Source of the DNA: Verrucomicrobiota bacterium
Lineage (GTDB): Bacteria > Verrucomicrobiota > Lentisphaeria > JABSQK01 > JAJFLO01
Direction: 5' to 3'
NCBI GenBank assembly: GCA_021772615.1
Contig: JAJFLQ010000040.1
Location: forward strand, 124,001-188,000
Length of the DNA stretch: 64,000 bases
Made by a program: the position numbers and the translations under genes. Below the pieces are notes generated by a model. The model made no database searches. It worked only from the letters and a program-made list of their open reading frames with translations, and had not been told where the DNA came from. Positions 59,963-64,000 of the stretch are shown one piece after another; within the stretch, counting starts at the first letter, position 1; the number at the start of each line of letters is the position of its first letter.

Positions 59963-61899
59963 TGGGAGATCGGATGTCGGGTACCACAATAAAGCCAGGT
60001 GAGACCATCGGTCACTTCCGAATTGAGACACAGCTCGGCGTCGGCGGCATGGGCGCCGTGTATGTCGCGCAGGACCTCACCCTGTCACGCAAAGTAGCAA
60101 TCAAGTTCATGAATCGCAGCCTGCTGGTTACGCAAGGGGACGCATCGATTCGCGATGCGATGGAGAAACGCTTTATTCGCGAGGCACAGAGCGCGGCGGC
60201 GATCAACCATCCGAATCTTGCCCAGATCTACGAAGCTAATTTCGAAAGCGACAACTGGTATATCGCGATGGAAATGATCGACGGCGCGTCGCTGCACGAT
60301 CTGATCGAAGGCGGAAAAACCTTTGTTGTCGACGAGATTATCGACATCTGCATGCAGACGGTGAAAGGGTTGGACTATGCGTGGAAGAAGTACAAGATCG
60401 TCCATCGCGACATCAAACCGCATAACATCATGGTCACAAGTGAAGACCTGGTAAAGATTGTGGATCTGGGGTTAGCAAAACCCATGGACAAGGACCTTGA
60501 ACAGACCGATCTCCCCGAATTGACGCAGGCGGGCACGCCCGTCGGCACGCCGCAGTACATGGCGCCGGAGCAGGCTGCCGGCCGGTGCGATATAACCTAC
60601 CAGGTAGACATATTTGCGCTCGGCGCTACGCTCTACGAGATGTGTACCGGTAAGCGTGCATTCCGTGGTGCAACGATCCCCATGATTTACGTGGATCAGT
60701 TAAAAAAGAAATACCGGCCGATTAACGAGGTAAATAGCGGGATTCCCGATTTTCTTGTGCAGCTGATCGATGACATGCTCGAACCGAAGCCGGAAGATCG
60801 AATCGACAGTTATGACAGTATCGTTGCGCGCCTTCGAGGCGGTTCCCCTTCTGCTGCAACTGTTTCAGTTCCTCGCCTGTCCGAGCCGGCGCCGGTTTCC
60901 GCGGGGGCCTCGTATACCCTGGATTGTCCCAGTTGCAGTCAGGAATTGGACGTGAGTGCAGAGTACAGCGGCATGCAGGTGTATTGTCCGCGTTGTAATA
61001 CACTCATTCAGGTACCCGATCTCGATGCGCACACGGTCGTCGGTGCAATGGCGCCGGTCGACGCGGCTCATACCGTTACCGCTCACTCGGAGATTCACGA
61101 GAGCCTGTCGGCGATAAACTCGGCGCCGCAAGTGCCGATTTCATCATTTGTGGCGACAGACGATCTCGAGTATCTCCAGGGCGTACTCGGGTCGAGCCTG
61201 CACGAGTTTGATCACCTCCAGCCGACATTCTATTGGGAACTCGCAGTTGTCAGCGAACTCTTAAGCAAAAAGCTGCAACCGTTAAAGGAATGTATTGTCG
61301 ATTCAACCACGCGCAATGGAGACGGCGCAGCGTCGCGACGCAATAGCCGCGGGGATTACCACCAATTCGTAGAATCACAATTTCACGAATTCTCGCGGCT
61401 CATAACGAGTCTCTACACGTTGTTTGCCGAGGACCTGGTACACGCCGTTGGGCATGAAAATCTCAAGCCGATATTCAGCGTGGCGAATAAATTCGGGAAG
61501 CTCATCGCAGAATTGCAGCAACTGCATAGCCGCGTCGCGGCCGAGCCGGTGCCGCGTGAACCGCTTACAACCGATCTCCAGCACGTTTTGACCGATTGGC
61601 TTCCAGACGGTTGCAAGCAGCTCATCAGCCGGAAGCCACTCCCCGAAGAGGATCAATATCAGGAAATCAATCGGATGATGACCGCGTGGGCGCCGCACTG
61701 CCACGTCGGTATGGAAAATATGATCCACCACTTGCGGCAATCGAGCCTGCGTGATCGCGACACCGAGGTGCTGCAGATACAATGCTCGATCATACCGAAT
61801 AATCTGACGCGTTTTTTCATCCTCGCCGCCCGGTGTCGTATCGGCAAGACCGGGCCTAAGTCGGTCGCCGGCGAGATATCTGCGGCAGTACTGCAGTGA
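59962..61899 (+). CDS. Hanks-type Ser/Thr protein kinase with C-terminal zinc ribbon
   Basis: FRIETQLGVGGMGAVYVAQDLTLSRKVAIKFM; VHRDIKPHNIMVTSEDLVKIVDLGLAK; GTPQYMAPEQ; ribbon YTLDCPSCSQELDVSAEYSGMQVYCPRCNTLIQVP. Start GTG at 59962 overlaps the upstream TAG, or ATG at 59974. Confidence 0.95.
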   Translation: MGDRMSGTTIKPGETIGHFRIETQLGVGGMGAVYVAQDLTLSRKVAIKFMNRSLLVTQGDASIRDAMEKRFIREAQSAAAINHPNLAQIYEANFESDNWYIAMEMIDGASLHDLIEGGKTFVVDEIIDICMQTVKGLDYAWKKYKIVHRDIKPHNIMVTSEDLVKIVDLGLAKPMDKDLEQTDLPELTQAGTPVGTPQYMAPEQAAGRCDITYQVDIFALGATLYEMCTGKRAFRGATIPMIYVDQLKKKYRPINEVNSGIPDFLVQLIDDMLEPKPEDRIDSYDSIVARLRGGSPSAATVSVPRLSEPAPVSAGASYTLDCPSCSQELDVSAEYSGMQVYCPRCNTLIQVPDLDAHTVVGAMAPVDAAHTVTAHSEIHESLSAINSAPQVPISSFVATDDLEYLQGVLGSSLHEFDHLQPTFYWELAVVSELLSKKLQPLKECIVDSTTRNGDGAASRRNSRGDYHQFVESQFHEFSRLITSLYTLFAEDLVHAVGHENLKPIFSVANKFGKLIAELQQLHSRVAAEPVPREPLTTDLQHVLTDWLPDGCKQLISRKPLPEEDQYQEINRMMTAWAPHCHVGMENMIHHLRQSSLRDRDTEVLQIQCSIIPNNLTRFFILAARCRIGKTGPKSVAGEISAAVLQ

Positions 61900-62123
61900 A
61901 AAATGGCAGTGGCCGAAGCCGCACCGGCCGGCGAGCTGCAAGCATGTGGCTCATCGGTGTTCCGCATCTGCCGAACTGACGCCGGTATGTGTCGTTTCGG
62001 TGCGCCAACATTTAAGGTCGCCCCGCTCCGTGAAAAATTGTGAGTACAGCGGCGAAATGTGACGCCGAATTCGCATCAATTATTTTCCTCGAAAAATCCC
62101 GTTCATCCGAACAGAACATATGA

Positions 62124-63024
62124 TTACGTGTTGGGGGGCGCGTTGGAGCCAGGTATGGTATCGTAGAGGGCGTAGTCGTTGTGGCAGACGTCGGCGCCTT
62201 CAAAATGCGGAATTGCCTCGGTCACCCAGGCGCGTACTGCGGACATATGCTCCTTGCTTCCGATCCGGGATGCTTCTGCAACCAGGCTCGGCCAGTCAGC
62301 TTGTCGACCGATCATGTCCAGTATAATGATGGTCGTGTCCATTTTTCGGAGCACGACCAGGCCCGCCGGCACTGTCGCGTTGTCGGAGTCGACCAAACGC
62401 ATACGATAGCGTGCCGCGGGATTTTCAACGTAACGTCGGACGATTTAGTCGACATTGCGTACACCCAGTGTCGACCCCCGCCATTCATGCAACATCTCGG
62501 CCCACAACTGCTCGACCCACTGCCGGTGTTGCCGGTCCTCGTGGTCGCACAGTTGGACATACACATCACTGAGGATTTGCCTGGTTTGCGCGTTTTGCAT
62601 CTCACCGCTCAGCTCCTCGTGTCCAATAAAGTCTTCGAGACTGAGACGTTTCGCCAACCGGTGTTTTCCGTACGTATCATGCTTTTCGATATATCCATTG
62701 CTGTAACTCCGAAGATAGCAATAATAGGATAGAACGCGTTCTACGGGGTCCCGCAGCACTGTGAAGAAGCGAATGTCAAATGCGGATTCGCGTCATGGTA
62801 GAGAATCCGAAGTGACCATAAAACAGCTGGTACGGCGCCAGGCCTTCGGCTGTGATTTTCTCTCGTGGATCCACGTACTGAATCCATCTCACGGCGAGCC
62901 GTTTGCGCAGGAATGCGACTACGGACGTGCCGCCCGTTTTCGGAATGTGCAGAAAACAACGTTTCGCATCCGAATCCATGCCAATTGAATCTGGATTTTT
63001 CTCGCGTTGATTATGAATGACCAT
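62124..63024 (-). pseudogene. Sulfotransferase remnant with one +1 frameshift and one in-frame stop
   Basis: CFLHIPKTGGTSVVAFLRKRL...YGHFGFSTMTRI(frameshift near 62780)AFDIRFFTVLRDPVERVLSYYCYLRS...NAQTRQILSD...LGVRNVD(TAA at 62445)IVRRYVENPAARYRMRLVDSDN...HNDYALYDTI. The two downstream ORFs share a frame; the upstream ORF is offset by one. Confidence 0.78.
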
Positions 63025-63432
63025 GTTGTACGCTACAACGAATGTCGTTGGAAATCACGGTCACGACGTTGACGATGTTGCCCAGACGTTGAGGACACCG
63101 CCAGGCTTGAGCCATCACCCGGTTCGTCACTCGCTTATCGCCACCGACGCGATTGAGATAGACTTCCCAAGCGCCGTAATGCTGTTCATTTGAACGCCCT
63201 TTTCTTCCGTGCTGTGGCGACCAATGCGGGCGATCTCGTTACAGATAGGAGCCGGCTCGAGCCCGGATCATGACAGGAACTGTAAGGCGGTCACCCGCAC
63301 CGTCGAACTGATGCCGCCAAAATGGACGTTCAACTTTATAGGGCTTTTGCCTCAGACTGCTGAGCTCTGGTGCTGCCTGATTGTCGGCAGGACCTGCAAC
63401 ACGAATGGCAATTTCTCACGCAGACCTGAATG

Positions 63433-64000
63433 TCACTTTTCGTCGCGTTCGATAACGACGTAGCGGCCGCCGCCGTTGCTCCAGACGTAAAGCAGGATGG
63501 TGTCGACGTCGAGTCCGCGGGCGATTTCGATTGCGTCATCGGCATTGCGAACCGGTCGGCGGTTGATTTCCATGATAACCTGGCCTTTGCGGACGCCCGC
63601 TTCGTAAGCCGGTGCACCCGGTTTGATTTCCGTTACCACCGCGCCCTCAAGATCCTGCGGTATATCGAACTGCTGGCGAAACAGAGGCGAAAGATCCTGC
63701 ACAATAATGCCGTCAAGCAGGACGTCGTCGCGGTCGTTCCGCCCTTTTTCGAAATAACCGGCCAAGTCGTCCCCGGGCAGTTCTTTCAGGACGGCGGTAA
63801 GCGCTTTCTCGTTGCCGTCGCGCATGACTTTCACGTCGACCTGCGTGTCCGGAGCGGTTCGCGCGACCATCAGGCGAAGGTGGCGTACGTCCTTCACCTT
63901 CTTGCGGTCAAACGCGATTATGACGTCGCCGTTTTTGATTCCCGCTGCTTCAGCTGCGCTATCAGGCGTTACATCACTTACGAGGGCGCCCGCATTGTCC
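63433..64000 (-). CDS. HtrA/Deg-family serine protease, C-terminal tandem PDZ region (partial, N-terminus outside the window)
   Basis: Reverse translation from the window edge: NAGALVSDVTPDSAAEAAGIKNGDVIIAFDRKKVKDVRHLRLMVARTAP...GAVVTEIKPGAPAYEAGVRKGQVIMEINRRPVRNADDAIEIARG; two PDZ domains. Confidence 0.88.
   Translation of the reverse strand, partial: DNAGALVSDVTPDSAAEAAGIKNGDVIIAFDRKKVKDVRHLRLMVARTAPDTQVDVKVMRDGNEKALTAVLKELPGDDLAGYFEKGRNDRDDVLLDGIIVQDLSPLFRQQFDIPQDLEGAVVTEIKPGAPAYEAGVRKGQVIMEINRRPVRNADDAIEIARGLDVDTILLYVWSNGGGRYVVIERDEK

Noticed and set aside
1-64000. CRISPR arrays, insertion sequences, prophage or integrase
   Set aside because: No spaced direct-repeat array, no transposase or integrase motif, and the only strong repeats are intragenic.

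Overview
The window looks like a bacterial chromosome segment. I did not assign a taxon; the gene content would fit a PVC-like or other exosortase-bearing Gram-negative. (1) About 1-25 kb, almost entirely minus strand, is a large exopolysaccharide/glycan locus. It contains partial gmd, a Wzy/O-antigen-ligase-like polymerase with two C-terminal FHA domains, several glycosyltransferases, a GNAT/FemAB-like transferase, a polysaccharide deacetylase, a four-gene acyltransferase/ACP/acyl-ligase/SDR cassette, a DegT aminotransferase, nucleotide-sugar epimerases, wecB-like, Wzc-like, Wza-like, an outer-membrane beta-barrel and an exosortase-EpsI fusion. (2) About 25-37 kb has a giant membrane-anchored ankyrin-repeat protein, a GT4, tRNA-Leu(CAA), rpsU, an RpoD/RpoS-type sigma factor, mfd, an M20 peptidase and a DjlA-like TerB/J-domain protein. 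(3) About 37-53 kb is a chemotaxis cluster (cheR, cheB, two cheY-like, cheX-like, two MCPs, cheW, cheA) with an alginate-export-like porin and a hybrid histidine kinase, and no visible flagellar genes. (4) About 53-64 kb has a WD40 giant protein, two sulfotransferases, a pseudokinase/Hanks-kinase pair, a decayed sulfotransferase and a partial HtrA/Deg protease. Strongest leads: the polymerase-FHA fusion with a (CTTCCG)19 Ala-Glu linker and 264-bp tandem repeats; a G10 tract between two glycosyltransferase ORFs where +1 nt would fuse them in frame; the translationally coupled acyl-carrier cassette; and the pseudokinase/kinase pair. All calls are from reading the sequence and translations; no searches were run.
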